Source: an uncultured Bacteroidales bacterium (GTDB taxonomy: Bacteria > Bacteroidota > Bacteroidia > Bacteroidales > Paludibacteraceae). From it: DNA of 63,791 bases. Where the stretch lies: NCBI GenBank assembly GCA_946414805.1, contig CAMKPZ010000007.1, positions 1-63,791 on the forward strand, read 5' to 3'. The notes under the pieces were generated by a model that was not told the origin of the DNA, searched no databases, and saw only the letters and a program-made list of their open reading frames with translations. Of this stretch, positions 19,875 through 28,920 are shown in pieces. A program made the translations under genes and the position numbers. Position 1 is the first letter of the stretch. Each line of letters opens with the position of its first letter.

Positions 19875-20903
19875 ATGGTAGAATCATTATTAAATATCGG
19901 CTGGTGGGTCGGCGTAGTGCTGATTGTCATCGGATTTGTCGCGCTTGTGAAGGGCGCGGACTGGTTGGTGGATGGTGCTTCGGCGGTAGCCAAGCGGTTT
20001 GGTATATCGGATCTGGTGATCGGTCTGACCGTTGTTGCTTTCGGCACTTCGATGCCTGAGTTTGTGGTGAATATGGTGTCGGTGGCGGAGGGAACGACCG
20101 ATCTGGCGATTACGAATATTCTGGGATCGAATATCATCAATACTTTTGTGATCCTCGGTGTAACGGCATTGGTTTATCCGGTTGTGTCGCAGAAACGCAG
20201 CCGGGAGTTCGACATCCCCCTTTCTATCATCGCCGGAATTCTGGTGTTCGCCGCCGTGGCGCTCTCGACGCTCAACACCCCTGTTGCGGTGCTTGACTTC
20301 GCGGAAAATGCCGATGAATTCAAGGGAATTCGTCGTGCAGGGGGTGTTGTACTGCTGCTTTTCTTCTGCTATTTCCTCTATAATACCCTCCGCCATGCGA
20401 AGGATCATCCGGAGGAACAAGAACCGGCGGAAAATACGGCTAAAAACATGTCTGTAGGGAAGGCGGTTCTGCTTATTTGCGTCGGTCTTATCGGTCTGGT
20501 TGCAGGCGGAGAACTGATTGTCAAGAGTGCAGTGGATATCGCTACCCGGATGGGTGTCTCGGAAGCGGTGATAGGTTTGACCGTTGTGGCGTTAGGCACT
20601 TCCCTGCCGGAGTTGGCTACCTCGGTGATCGCGGCGACGAAGCATAACTCGGATATTGCGCTTGGTAATGTGATCGGGTCGAATATCTTCAATGTCTTCT
20701 TTGTGCTCGGCGTGAGTGCCACGGTGCGTCCGCTGCCGGCGTATGAAGGTATCGAGTTGGACGCCTGGATGGCTGCTGTCGGCAGTATATTGGTTTGGCT
20801 GTTTGTGATGACCAATAAGGAACGCGAGATCAAACGATGGGGTGGAGCCATCCTCCTGCTTGTCTATGCCGCCTATCTCACCTACCGGCTGATGAATGTG
20901 TAA
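19875..20903 (+). CDS. Calcium/sodium antiporter family protein
   Basis: A 342-aa inner-membrane exchanger of the CaCA family (YrbG type) with two inverted halves of five helices each. Both alpha repeats are visible: VVAFGTSMPEFVVN with LGSNIINTF in the first half, and VVALGTSLPELATS with IGSNIFNVFF in the second. The ion pair is inferred from the family. It starts 38 bp after ychF, probably in the same transcript. Confidence 0.93.
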   Translation: MVESLLNIGWWVGVVLIVIGFVALVKGADWLVDGASAVAKRFGISDLVIGLTVVAFGTSMPEFVVNMVSVAEGTTDLAITNILGSNIINTFVILGVTALVYPVVSQKRSREFDIPLSIIAGILVFAAVALSTLNTPVAVLDFAENADEFKGIRRAGGVVLLLFFCYFLYNTLRHAKDHPEEQEPAENTAKNMSVGKAVLLICVGLIGLVAGGELIVKSAVDIATRMGVSEAVIGLTVVALGTSLPELATSVIAATKHNSDIALGNVIGSNIFNVFFVLGVSATVRPLPAYEGIELDAWMAAVGSILVWLFVMTNKEREIKRWGGAILLLVYAAYLTYRLMNV

Positions 20904-20922
20904 CCGGACTTGGATCCTGTAG

Positions 20923-21020
20923 CCCCCAAACCGCGCCTAAACCAACAAAATATCTTACAAAATTTATTTTTTTTCTAAAAATCTTGCGTATTTCCGAAAA
21001 AATGCGTACTTTTGCAGGCG
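20923..21020 (+). repeat. Dispersed ~98-bp promoter-bearing repeat, copy 1
   Basis: About 98 bp that recur with a few differences at 38219-38319. Shared segments include CCAACAAAATATCTTACAAA, CTAAAAATCTTGCGTA and TTCCGAAAAAATGCGTAC, ending TTTTGCAGGCG or CTTTGCAGGCG. The repeat carries a complete promoter at its right end and stops at the predicted transcription start. Confidence 0.85.
20983..21014 (+). promoter_or_regulatory. Promoter inside dispersed repeat copy 1
   Basis: CTTG (20983-20986), 20 bp, TACTTTTG (21007-21014). It drives transcription into the short reading frame ending at 21152. Confidence 0.65.
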
Positions 21021-21152
21021 GATTATGATGATTGCATCGAACTGGTCGCAAATTGCGACCGGTTGAAAGCACTCCTTAAAGACCTCGGCAAAAAGTGGTT
21101 CGGTTTCAACCGTATGGAATGGAGTACGGACGAGTTGTTAAACAAAATGTAA
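21012..21152 (+). pseudogene. Small unrecognised reading frame (~46 codons), possible remnant or non-ATG micro-ORF
   Basis: A reading frame directly behind the promoter encodes a hydrophilic peptide ending KKWFGFNRMEWSTDELLNKM. Its composition looks protein-like (Lys/Leu/Trp/Phe-rich, with DRLKALLKDLG before it). The frame has no ATG before codon 30. TTG at 21012 overlaps the -7 box and would precede the likely transcript start, so it may be a truncated gene or use an unusual start. I do not recognise it. Confidence 0.35.
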
Positions 21153-21253
21153 AACCCCAAACCCCAAATCGGAAGGCAGCGTGTTCTGCTACTGATTACA
21201 AATAAAAAATCTTCTAAAAAATCAGGGCACAAGTCATTTTTTTTCTTTTTTTT

Positions 21254-21285
21254 CTTGCACATTCCAAAAAATTGTCGTACCTTTG
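21254..21285 (+). promoter_or_regulatory. Promoter of the candidate structured RNA upstream of the OmpA-type gene
   Basis: CTTG (21254-21257), 20 bp, TACCTTTG (21278-21285), followed by CAGGCG, as in the dispersed repeat. Confidence 0.7.
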
Positions 21286-21289
21286 CAGG

Positions 21290-21523
21290 CGAAGTAGTGT
21301 ACAGTATGTGGCGGAATACCCGGAAAAGGAGGATTTGACATGACAGTTATCACTTTACAAAAGTATTGTAAATGTTTATAAATCAGCAAGTTAGAATTAC
21401 CCCCCCCATATTGCGAATGGTGGTATATGGGCGAAGAGGGATAGTATTCGTATCTTAGGCTGTACGAATAAGTCAAGTAACGCTAAGGGCGGTGCTCACG
21501 TTTCGTGAGCGCTGCCCTTTTTT
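21290..21523 (+). ncRNA. Candidate structured RNA or leader, copy 1
   Basis: About 230 nt between a promoter and a strong terminator, with no good reading frame. Parts recur at 38314-38512: AAATCAG, a poly-C run (8 here, 9 there), TGCGAATGGYGGYATA, a pairing partner ATTCG, and a 3' hairpin beginning GGCGGTGC. That hairpin keeps its pairing while the stem sequence changes. GTACAG near 21299 can pair with CTGTAC near 21463, closing the whole unit. It could be an sRNA (6S-like is one thought) or an attenuator leader for the surface gene at 21652; I cannot decide from sequence. Confidence 0.55.
21485..21523 (+). terminator. Intrinsic terminator or attenuator
   Basis: AAGGGCGGTGCTCACG, loop TTT, then CGTGAGCGCTGCCC and TTTTTT form a long stem with a U tract. 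It lies 128 bp before the OmpA-type gene, so it either ends a small RNA or attenuates that gene. Confidence 0.8.
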
Positions 21524-21651
21524 CGTGCGTGTATATATGTGCGCGCCTGTTCCTTAATATATAATAATAAAATAATCCCACGTGTTCTTTAAAAGTTTTA
21601 GAAAAAAACATATTTAACAAACTAAATGTATAACTAAAAATTCACTACCGT

Positions 21652-23214
21652 ATGAAAAAAGTTTTATTTCTGGTAGCAGCTTTGAGCTGTATGATGATGG
21701 GCTTTGCGGGTGAGAAAGTGAAGACGGAGACGAAACAGGTTCCGGCGACCTCTCCCTCGGAAGACATCGAGAAAAAAACGGAGATCATCCATGTTTATAT
21801 GGATACTACGTTTACATACACCACTAAAACCGTCAAGAACGAGATTCCGCAAGAGGTAGATACCGCTTGGACTCGTAAGGGACATTACCTGCAAGCTCTG
21901 GTCGGTGCCGGTTACGGCTCGATGGGTTATGGTCTGAAGGATCTGTACAATGGTCTGCAGAATGCCCGCAATGATGGTGGTTTCAACTGGTTGGCTCAGT
22001 TCAACTATGTGTATTACTTCCATGAGAATGTCGGTTTCATGGTAGGTCTTCAGGCAGAGCAGATGAACAGTTATTCGGTGCTCAATGGTACGAAGACCTG
22101 GACCTCCAACGGCGACTCGGATAACGGTGAGGAGTACAGTCACACCGTAACGATGAAGAACTGGAAAGAGCATCAGACTTCGTTCCTGCTCGGTTTGCCG
22201 ATTGGATTCCAGTTCCAATTCCCGATTGCGGACATGAAGCGTGTTTCGCACCGCAACAACCAGCTGCGTCTGTTCTTTGACCTGGGCGCAAAGGTGAACT
22301 ACCTCGTAGGACAGAAGTACAACCTCGTGAGCGGTGCTATCGAGCACACGGGTGAGTACTCGAAATGGGGTCTCAAACTCGATGGTACGATGGGTACCGA
22401 CCGCGATTATTACGAAGAGGTAATCGGTCAGAGTGCCAGCTGGATGACGGATGGTAAGAACCTGAGTCTGAAAAACCTCTCGGTGGACGGTATGGCGGAT
22501 TTAGGATTCATGATTCCGCTCATGGAGCATCTGGACCTCATGGTAGGTGTGTATGCCAACTACACATTCAATAACCTGCGTGACGGTGCAGGCAAAGAGA
22601 TCGGTTGGCGTAATAACAACGAAACCGGATACCGTCAGCATGCGTTCATGGAGAACTACGACGGTGTGATCGCTACTGATTATGTACAGGCGGTTCATCC
22701 GTGGGATGTCGGTGTGAAAGTAGGTATCAGCTGGAACACGCCGGTTCGCAAACCGAAGAAATACGAGAACCTCGTTATGCGTGATACGACTTTCACCTTA
22801 GCTCGTCGTGAGGAGGTTGAGAACGTACCGGTTGCAGCGAAGAAGATCAACGAGATCATGAAGAAATCGGTTATTTGGTTCGATTTCGACAGCGACAAAC
22901 CGAAACTCAAACCGGCAGATGTGGTGGATCGTATTGCCGATGTGCTCAAAGAGCACCCGGAGCAGATGGTACTCGTTTACGGTCACGCATCGAAAGAGGG
23001 TTCGCTCGAGTACAACCAGAACCTCTCCGAGCGTCGTGCGGCTTCGATTGTCCGCCTGCTCAAGAAAAAAGGCGTACCTTCGGATCAGATTGTCAGCAAA
23101 GGTTTCAGTTATACCCAGCAGTATGACGACTCCGAGAACCCCTATCACGATATCTCCCTCGACCGCCGTGTAGAGATCATCCCGGTATTCGAGAAAGACA
23201 GAATCGAAAAGTAA
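21652..23214 (+). CDS. OmpA-family outer-membrane barrel protein
   Basis: A 520-aa protein with signal peptide (1-20), a barrel-like region starting RKGHYLQALVGAGYGSMGYG, and the family signature VHPWDVGVKVGISW (about 348-361). The C-terminal OmpA peptidoglycan-binding domain has FDFDSDKPKLK, YGHASKEGSLEYNQNLSERR and LDRRVEI. Closest in the window to the gene at 56985, and more distant from 13249. The upstream 128 bp contain GTGTTCTTTAAAAG, reminiscent of a boxA-type leader. It is followed after 32 bp by its secreted partner gene. Confidence 0.88.
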   Translation: MKKVLFLVAALSCMMMGFAGEKVKTETKQVPATSPSEDIEKKTEIIHVYMDTTFTYTTKTVKNEIPQEVDTAWTRKGHYLQALVGAGYGSMGYGLKDLYNGLQNARNDGGFNWLAQFNYVYYFHENVGFMVGLQAEQMNSYSVLNGTKTWTSNGDSDNGEEYSHTVTMKNWKEHQTSFLLGLPIGFQFQFPIADMKRVSHRNNQLRLFFDLGAKVNYLVGQKYNLVSGAIEHTGEYSKWGLKLDGTMGTDRDYYEEVIGQSASWMTDGKNLSLKNLSVDGMADLGFMIPLMEHLDLMVGVYANYTFNNLRDGAGKEIGWRNNNETGYRQHAFMENYDGVIATDYVQAVHPWDVGVKVGISWNTPVRKPKKYENLVMRDTTFTLARREEVENVPVAAKKINEIMKKSVIWFDFDSDKPKLKPADVVDRIADVLKEHPEQMVLVYGHASKEGSLEYNQNLSERRAASIVRLLKKKGVPSDQIVSKGFSYTQQYDDSENPYHDISLDRRVEIIPVFEKDRIEK

Positions 23215-23246
23215 ATTGAAAATTGAAAATTGAAAAATTGAAAGTT
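23215..23246 (+). repeat. Microrepeat (AATTGAAA)n at a gene boundary
   Basis: Three to four tandem AATTGAAA-type units fill the space between the OmpA-type stop and the next ATG. A related GAAAATTGAAAGGTGAAAGG run follows the next stop at 24411-24440. Confidence 0.8.
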
Positions 23247-24419
23247 ATGAAACGCTATATTTTATTTTTCGTGGGATGTTTGATGTCCCTCACGATCGCA
23301 GCTCAAGGCCAAGTGCCGGTAGTAGAGCATGATACAATTTTTGTCGATTGTGATCCTTATACCTGTCACGCGAAGAGCCCGGTATCAATTAGTTCTACCT
23401 ATACAGGTGTTCAGGGGTATCAGGATGCGCAGTACATCGCCTTATATGAGATCAACCGCCTGACCGATATGCCGGATTTGGTTGAGAAGGGTTATTTCGA
23501 TGATATTCAGTCGTTCACATTAGAAGCACCGTACGTAGGTCTGCATACGTACATTATTCTGACGTATAAAAATATGCAGATCAATGCGCCGATCCGTCGT
23601 GTAGCAAATGGAACGGCTACGTTGATAGATGAACAATATCCGGAACCAAATGACCGTGCTTATGACTATTTGCAGTACGATGTGTATTATGTACGCGTGA
23701 ACTATCATACCGAGCATCACCGCATTGAGGCTATTCCGGATATGCTCACTAATCAGGCGAATGCTCTCATCAAAACAACTGCCTATACGATTGATCCGCA
23801 GACTAACCAACAGTTCTGTGGTATGGATATTTTCTATCGGGTCTATAAGGAAGGTGGTTCATCGCCTGTGGAGCTGACTTATGGTCGTCAGGATACCTAT
23901 TTCGAGCCGGACAGTGTAAAAATGTTGGTTACAATGGGAATCGGAACACATATTTATAAGATTTATATCTATGACCGTCTCAATGAGATTATGTGGTGCG
24001 ACTCATATGCCATCTACGTACCGAATCCTACCTGCCAATCCGGTTTGGTGTATGCTAAATGGGATGATTTCATGTTTGTAGATAACGGTGAAGGAGGCGG
24101 TAAAGGCAAGTTTGTTTCCTACCAGTGGTATAAGGAGGGTAATCCGATCAAGGGTGCTAACCAACAATGGATTCGTACAACCCTTTCGGAATACGAGAAC
24201 GCCATGCCTTCAGGACGCTACTATGTACAGATCACCGATGTGGACGGAAACAGTTTCTTCACCTGCCCGACTGTATTCAACGATCTGCCTAAGAGTGCCG
24301 TTTCGAACCCGCATCCCAATAACGCAGCTCCGATGCGCAAAACAATCAAGAACGGTCAACTCTATGTCATCTACGAAGGACAAACGTACGATGTACAGGG
24401 AAGGAAAGTGGAAAATTGA
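23247..24419 (+). CDS. Secreted protein with SYQWY module and short C-terminal tag
   Basis: A 390-aa protein with signal peptide (1-20; ATG at 23247 chosen because MKRYILFF begins the signal, and the upstream in-frame codons are microrepeat). The middle has no recognised domain. Residues about 275-355 carry a module KWDDFMFVDN...SYQWYKEGN...SFFTCPTVF, also present in the 15090 and 58527 proteins. The last ~25 residues (NGQLYVIYEGQTYDVQGRKV) are the same tag type as in the following paralogs. Partner of the adjacent OmpA-type protein. Function unknown; a surface role is inferred. Confidence 0.75.
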   Translation: MKRYILFFVGCLMSLTIAAQGQVPVVEHDTIFVDCDPYTCHAKSPVSISSTYTGVQGYQDAQYIALYEINRLTDMPDLVEKGYFDDIQSFTLEAPYVGLHTYIILTYKNMQINAPIRRVANGTATLIDEQYPEPNDRAYDYLQYDVYYVRVNYHTEHHRIEAIPDMLTNQANALIKTTAYTIDPQTNQQFCGMDIFYRVYKEGGSSPVELTYGRQDTYFEPDSVKMLVTMGIGTHIYKIYIYDRLNEIMWCDSYAIYVPNPTCQSGLVYAKWDDFMFVDNGEGGGKGKFVSYQWYKEGNPIKGANQQWIRTTLSEYENAMPSGRYYVQITDVDGNSFFTCPTVFNDLPKSAVSNPHPNNAAPMRKTIKNGQLYVIYEGQTYDVQGRKVEN

Positions 24420-24468
24420 AAGGTGAAAGGTGAAAATTGCATTATTTACTCACTAATTGATAAATTTT

Positions 24469-26754
24469 ATGAAAAAGATGTTATTTATGGTGCTGGCACT
24501 GCTGATGGCGGTGAGCGCAAACGCCGGCTGGGTTGTCTTGAATGAAGCCAAAGCTGGTTCGACAGTTACCCTAAAGAGCGGTGATACCGCTACCGGACAT
24601 TTGTCAAAGAATGTCAAGGTCGTCATTGAATCCGGAGCATTGGTTTTCTTTAACGATGTAGTCATCGAACCGGACTACGAAGGAGGTCCTACAAGTTATA
24701 GCCAGCAGCATGCCGGCGTGTACTGCAAAGGAGATGCTACTATCGAAATCCGGTACTTCGGTAATAAAATTCATGCCTATGGTGATGACGCACCGGGTAT
24801 CTATGTACCAAAAGGCAAAACCCTGACTATCCGTGCCGCACAGGAGGTGCAGCTTTCTATGCTGAAAGTGTATGCCGAGAGCGGAGCCGCTATCGGTGCT
24901 TTTGCTAAAGTGAACCCATCGATAGCAAGCGGATTCAACAGCTGCGGAAATATCGTGATTGAGAGCGGCCGTATTTATGCCCAGAGTACGTATGGTGCCG
25001 GTATTGGTGGCGCTCATGAGACCTCTTGTGGCGACATTACCATCAATGGCGGTAGCGTTGTGGCAAAAACGTATGGTTATAGTGCAGCTATCGGCTCCGG
25101 ATATCATACGGATGGAAACGGCAGTAAATATTGGGCAGACTGTGGTATCATCCGAATCAATGGCGGTTCGGTAAAAGCCGAGAATTTTAATAATTTAGCT
25201 GCGGGTATTGGCACCGGTTCTCAAGGCCGATGCGAAGCTATCTTCATCAATGAAGGCGTAGATTCAGTTTATGCGAAAGGTTATCGCTGTATAGGAAAAG
25301 GCCCCGAAACACAGGAATTCCGGCATGGTTTGATGCTTTTCGGTCAGTCTTTTCCGCAGGGTCTGACGGCGGAGGAGTACATCTATCCGACTCCTGTTGT
25401 GCCTGAACCCGAACCCGAACCGGTATGTGAACAACCTTATGATGTGACCGTGACCGAAAAGACCCATAACTCGGCGTTGGTTTCCTGGTCTTGCGACAAT
25501 GTACCGGATAGGAACACCTTCTACGTGATGTTGGTACAGAATAATAATCTTCAAGAGTATTACGTTTCCGGTAAGTATTCGTATAGATTGACGAATTTGC
25601 AGCCGAATACCAATTATTCTGTCTATATTTCGCACGCGTGCGGTCATTACGGAATAAATATGCCGTCTGATATTGTACACTTTACTACTTCGCAGACTCC
25701 TACTCCTCCCTCACCGGCGGCCAGCGAGGCTTATACGGTCTATGAGGATGGTGTGCTGACCTACTACTATGACAACAAGCGTTCGAGCCGTACCGGAACC
25801 GTAGAGCTCTATAACCCCGCTAACCCCGGTACACGTTTTGCTTCCTATCACGATGATGTGCTAACAGCCATCATTGATCCGTCGTTCGCGAATGCAAGTT
25901 TTACCGGCTTCAGAAGTTTGTTCTTCGGAGGAAGCGGTAGAGGCTATAGTTATTCGTTAAAAAATATGACGGACATCATCGGTCTGGAGAATATCGATAC
26001 GTATTCTGCAACCGATCTGGGTCAGATGTTCGAAGGATGTAATTCATTGACCTATTTGGATCTCCGTTCGTTTGATCTAATGGAAGTACAGAATGTAGCG
26101 TCTATGTTCAATGGATGTTCGGGACTGGAGGAAGTGATTTTGGGTATCAATCAGTATGATTTGGGTAGTATAACGAATCTGTACGGTATGTTCAATGGTT
26201 GCTCCTCTCTTCATACAATTTATTGCAACGCTGATTTAACTTATCTCAGTGCAACCGAGATGTTCTCTCAGTGCAGTAGTTTGGTGGGAGGTAATGGTAC
26301 GAGCTTTAGTTCCTTGTCCAGTGCTTATGCTCGTCCGGATGGCGGTAGTTCGGAACCGGGTTATTTCACCTCGTTCACTTGCCCGCAGGTAGAGAATATC
26401 ACGGTTGTCAACGTTACCGGTACTACCGCAGAGATCTTCTGGGATGCGACATCGCCCTATCAGAAAGGTTGGTTACTAAGCGTAAAACCGGGTGGTTTAA
26501 TTGATACGGAGGATAGTCACATCCTCTTGACCGGTTTGCAACCGAAGACCAGATATACAGTAGGCATACAAAGTTTGTGTGGCGTTATTGATGATATCAT
26601 CGGTAAATCTGTCTCCTTCACAACAAGTTACGGAGAAGGCGTAGAGGAAGTACAAGGGGACAATGTACAAAGTACAAAGGTGCTCCGTGACGGTCAACTC
26701 TTCATCCTCGTCGGCGACAAGATGTACGATGCACGAGGCGTAGAGGTGCGCTAA
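24469..26754 (+). CDS. Secreted surface protein: glycine-rich beta repeats, FN3, DUF285, FN3, tag
   Basis: A 761-aa protein with signal peptide (1-19). Residues about 80-280 hold beta-solenoid-like repeats (CGDITINGGSVVAKTYGYSAAIGSG), as in carbohydrate-binding-like proteins. Then come an FN3 domain (about 320-410), a BspA-like DUF285 stretch with four MFxGCxxL units (about 515-620), another FN3, and the cassette GVEEVQGDNVQSTKVLRDGQ ending in the tag DKMYDARGVEVR. First of five tandem paralogs. ATG 24469 was chosen because it starts MKKMLFMVLAL. DUF285 proteins act as adhesins in other species; the role here is inferred. Confidence 0.8.
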   Translation: MKKMLFMVLALLMAVSANAGWVVLNEAKAGSTVTLKSGDTATGHLSKNVKVVIESGALVFFNDVVIEPDYEGGPTSYSQQHAGVYCKGDATIEIRYFGNKIHAYGDDAPGIYVPKGKTLTIRAAQEVQLSMLKVYAESGAAIGAFAKVNPSIASGFNSCGNIVIESGRIYAQSTYGAGIGGAHETSCGDITINGGSVVAKTYGYSAAIGSGYHTDGNGSKYWADCGIIRINGGSVKAENFNNLAAGIGTGSQGRCEAIFINEGVDSVYAKGYRCIGKGPETQEFRHGLMLFGQSFPQGLTAEEYIYPTPVVPEPEPEPVCEQPYDVTVTEKTHNSALVSWSCDNVPDRNTFYVMLVQNNNLQEYYVSGKYSYRLTNLQPNTNYSVYISHACGHYGINMPSDIVHFTTSQTPTPPSPAASEAYTVYEDGVLTYYYDNKRSSRTGTVELYNPANPGTRFASYHDDVLTAIIDPSFANASFTGFRSLFFGGSGRGYSYSLKNMTDIIGLENIDTYSATDLGQMFEGCNSLTYLDLRSFDLMEVQNVASMFNGCSGLEEVILGINQYDLGSITNLYGMFNGCSSLHTIYCNADLTYLSATEMFSQCSSLVGGNGTSFSSLSSAYARPDGGSSEPGYFTSFTCPQVENITVVNVTGTTAEIFWDATSPYQKGWLLSVKPGGLIDTEDSHILLTGLQPKTRYTVGIQSLCGVIDDIIGKSVSFTTSYGEGVEEVQGDNVQSTKVLRDGQLFILVGDKMYDARGVEVR

Positions 26755-26774
26755 GCGCACGTTAAAACCTTAGG

Positions 26775-26800
26775 CCTTGCGGCGTCGGGTCGCCGCAAGG
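26775..26800 (+). repeat. Repeated intergenic hairpin, copy 1
   Basis: CCTTGCGGCG, loop, CGCCGCAAGG: a perfect 10-bp stem followed by TTACTAAGAAACAAAC and no U tract. Further copies at 28846, 30950, 32320 and 33501, each in the leader of the next secreted protein gene. Confidence 0.85.
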
Positions 26801-26844
26801 TTACTAAGAAACAAACAAACTGATTAACTAAAATTATTAACATT

Positions 26845-28821
26845 ATGAAGAAAATTTTACTACTTACTCTCATGTGCCTGATGGCAACGGGAGTATTTGC
26901 AGAATTAGTGGTGCTCAACCGGCTGCAGAGTGGTACCACCAAAACCCTCCATAACGGAGATGTAGTAACCGGTAAACTGCTAACCAATGTCATTCTTGAG
27001 ATTGCCGATGGTGCTACCATTACACTTCGGAATGCAACTATCGCCCCGGGGTACCCTAAGTATGCACACGAAGGTCACTCGGGCATTCACTGTAACGGAA
27101 GTGCTACCATCCTTTTAGAGGGTAGTAATTATGTTTATCCGTACGGTGGTTATGCTGCAGGTATCTTTGTCGAAAAAGGCGGTGCTATTTATGGTGGAGA
27201 AGGTTATATTACATATAAGCCATATACGCTGACGATCGATGCGGCTCCGGGGGCAAGCGTAGCAAAATTGGATGTCGTTGCCAATTACGGTGCTGCTATC
27301 GGTGCCGGTCATAAGTACTACAAGAATGTCCTTTCTTCCCACCACTCTTGTGGAAGCATTGTCATCAATGGCGGCGAAATCTTTGCTTATAGTAAGCAGG
27401 GAGCCGGTATCGGAGGATCCCACGAAACCTCTTGCGGAGATATCACCATCAATGGCGGCAAGGTAACGGCAATATCATTCAAATATAGTGCCGCTATCGG
27501 TTCAGGATGGCATCAAATAAATGCCGGTTCCGACTATTGGTCCGAGTGCGGTACGATCATCATCAATGGCGGAGAGATTATAGCCAGTGCCGGTTCACAT
27601 GCAGCCGGTATAGGTAGCGGTTGGAATGGTATCTGCGGCCCGATCTTCATCAACTCCGGCGTAACCTCCCTCCATGCCGAGGGATACCATGCTATCGGTA
27701 AAGGCTATTTTGATGAAGGCAAAACATACGTTTTTGGCGGTCTGACGCTCTTTAATTCGTATCTCGCTAACGGTCAGACTATTGCCGAATACGACTATCC
27801 GGAGCCTATAGTTCCTCCTGCCACCTGCGAAGTGCCGACGAACGTCCGGAAGCAGAATATCACCGCGTCAACGGCTACCATCTTGTGGAACACGAGTGCC
27901 TCTGCGGATCGGTATCAAGTGTGTTACCGCGTTGCTGCCTCTATGTCTGAGGAATACCAATCTGTTTTCGTTCACGACGAAACCGGTTGTGTATTGGAGA
28001 ACCTGATGCCCGGCACGCAATACCAAGTATGGGTAGTCGCCTATTGTGGTGATGGTTCCGTGACTACTACCAGATCGACCTTCACTACCGCCGGTTCGCA
28101 GGATCCGGAACTCTTATGTCCGGTTCCGACTGATCTTGTGGTATTTGCTGTGGGAACCGACGAAGCTACACTCAACTGGTATCCGGGTTCCGAAGAACAG
28201 AGCACATGGTATGTCTATTATCGTAAAAAAGGTACTTCTTCCTGGTCGGAGGAGATGGTAACCGGCGGATTAGGTAAGGAGCAGAAGAAATATACACTGT
28301 ACAATCTGGAACCCAATACGACTTATCAGGTATATATCACGGGTACGTGCTTTGTGAAATCGATCGGTTATTGGGTGGACAATACCTCGGCATCCAACCA
28401 GATCGAGTTTACCACCGAAGCCTTAGGATGTATCACTCCGAGCGATGTGGAGGTATCGGAGATTACGGCTTCCGAGGCAACACTAACCTGGGCACCGGGT
28501 TCTGAAAGCCAAGATCAATGGTATGTATCGTTAAAGAAACACTCGGATAGTTCATGGAAGAAGTTCGCTGTCAATGACAACATTGTGGTATTGACAGAAC
28601 TTCAATCGCAGACCTCATACGATGTCAAAGTCAGCTCGCATTGTGGCAGCGCGGAAAGTACTCCCACCGCCGTTACGACCTTCACGACCGGGGCTCCGGA
28701 ACAAGGAATAGAGGAAGTACAAGGGGACAAAGTACAAAGTACAAAGGTGCTCCGTGACGGTCAGTTATATATCGTTGTCGGCGACAAGATGTACGACGCA
28801 CGAGGCGTGGAAGTGAAATAA
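26845..28821 (+). CDS. Secreted surface protein: glycine-rich beta repeats, three FN3, tag
   Basis: A 658-aa paralog of the preceding gene. Signal peptide (1-19), beta-solenoid-like repeats (about 60-290, with CGSIVINGGEIFAYSKQGAG and CGTIIINGGEIIASAGSHAA), then three FN3 domains (about 330-420, 430-525, 530-615) rich in EATLNW/EATLTW strands. It ends with the cassette VQGDKVQSTKVLRDGQ and tag DKMYDARGVEVK. It lacks DUF285. The last ~50 codons are nearly identical at DNA level to those of the gene at 31018, including the preceding TTCACGACCGGGGCTCCGG. Surface-exposed by inference. Confidence 0.8.
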   Translation: MKKILLLTLMCLMATGVFAELVVLNRLQSGTTKTLHNGDVVTGKLLTNVILEIADGATITLRNATIAPGYPKYAHEGHSGIHCNGSATILLEGSNYVYPYGGYAAGIFVEKGGAIYGGEGYITYKPYTLTIDAAPGASVAKLDVVANYGAAIGAGHKYYKNVLSSHHSCGSIVINGGEIFAYSKQGAGIGGSHETSCGDITINGGKVTAISFKYSAAIGSGWHQINAGSDYWSECGTIIINGGEIIASAGSHAAGIGSGWNGICGPIFINSGVTSLHAEGYHAIGKGYFDEGKTYVFGGLTLFNSYLANGQTIAEYDYPEPIVPPATCEVPTNVRKQNITASTATILWNTSASADRYQVCYRVAASMSEEYQSVFVHDETGCVLENLMPGTQYQVWVVAYCGDGSVTTTRSTFTTAGSQDPELLCPVPTDLVVFAVGTDEATLNWYPGSEEQSTWYVYYRKKGTSSWSEEMVTGGLGKEQKKYTLYNLEPNTTYQVYITGTCFVKSIGYWVDNTSASNQIEFTTEALGCITPSDVEVSEITASEATLTWAPGSESQDQWYVSLKKHSDSSWKKFAVNDNIVVLTELQSQTSYDVKVSSHCGSAESTPTAVTTFTTGAPEQGIEEVQGDKVQSTKVLRDGQLYIVVGDKMYDARGVEVK

Positions 28822-28920
28822 TGTACAAAGTACAATGTACAAAGGCCTTGCGGCGTTGGGTCGCCGCAAGGTTACTAAGAAACAAACAATACAAACTAAT
28901 TAACTAAAATTATTAACATT
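28822..28920 (+). repeat. Intergenic leader: GTACAA microrepeat plus hairpin copy 2
   Basis: TGTACAAAGTACAATGTACAAAGG is followed by the hairpin (stem arms 28846-28855 and 28862-28871) and an A-rich leader ending AACTAAAATTATTAACATT before the ATG. The same leader precedes the genes at 26845 and 32395, and a shortened form precedes 31018. Confidence 0.8.

Noticed and set aside
21290..21523. tmRNA, SRP RNA or RNase P RNA as identity of the structured RNA
   Set aside because: None of their conserved starts or motifs are visible; 6S-like remains only a thought to test.
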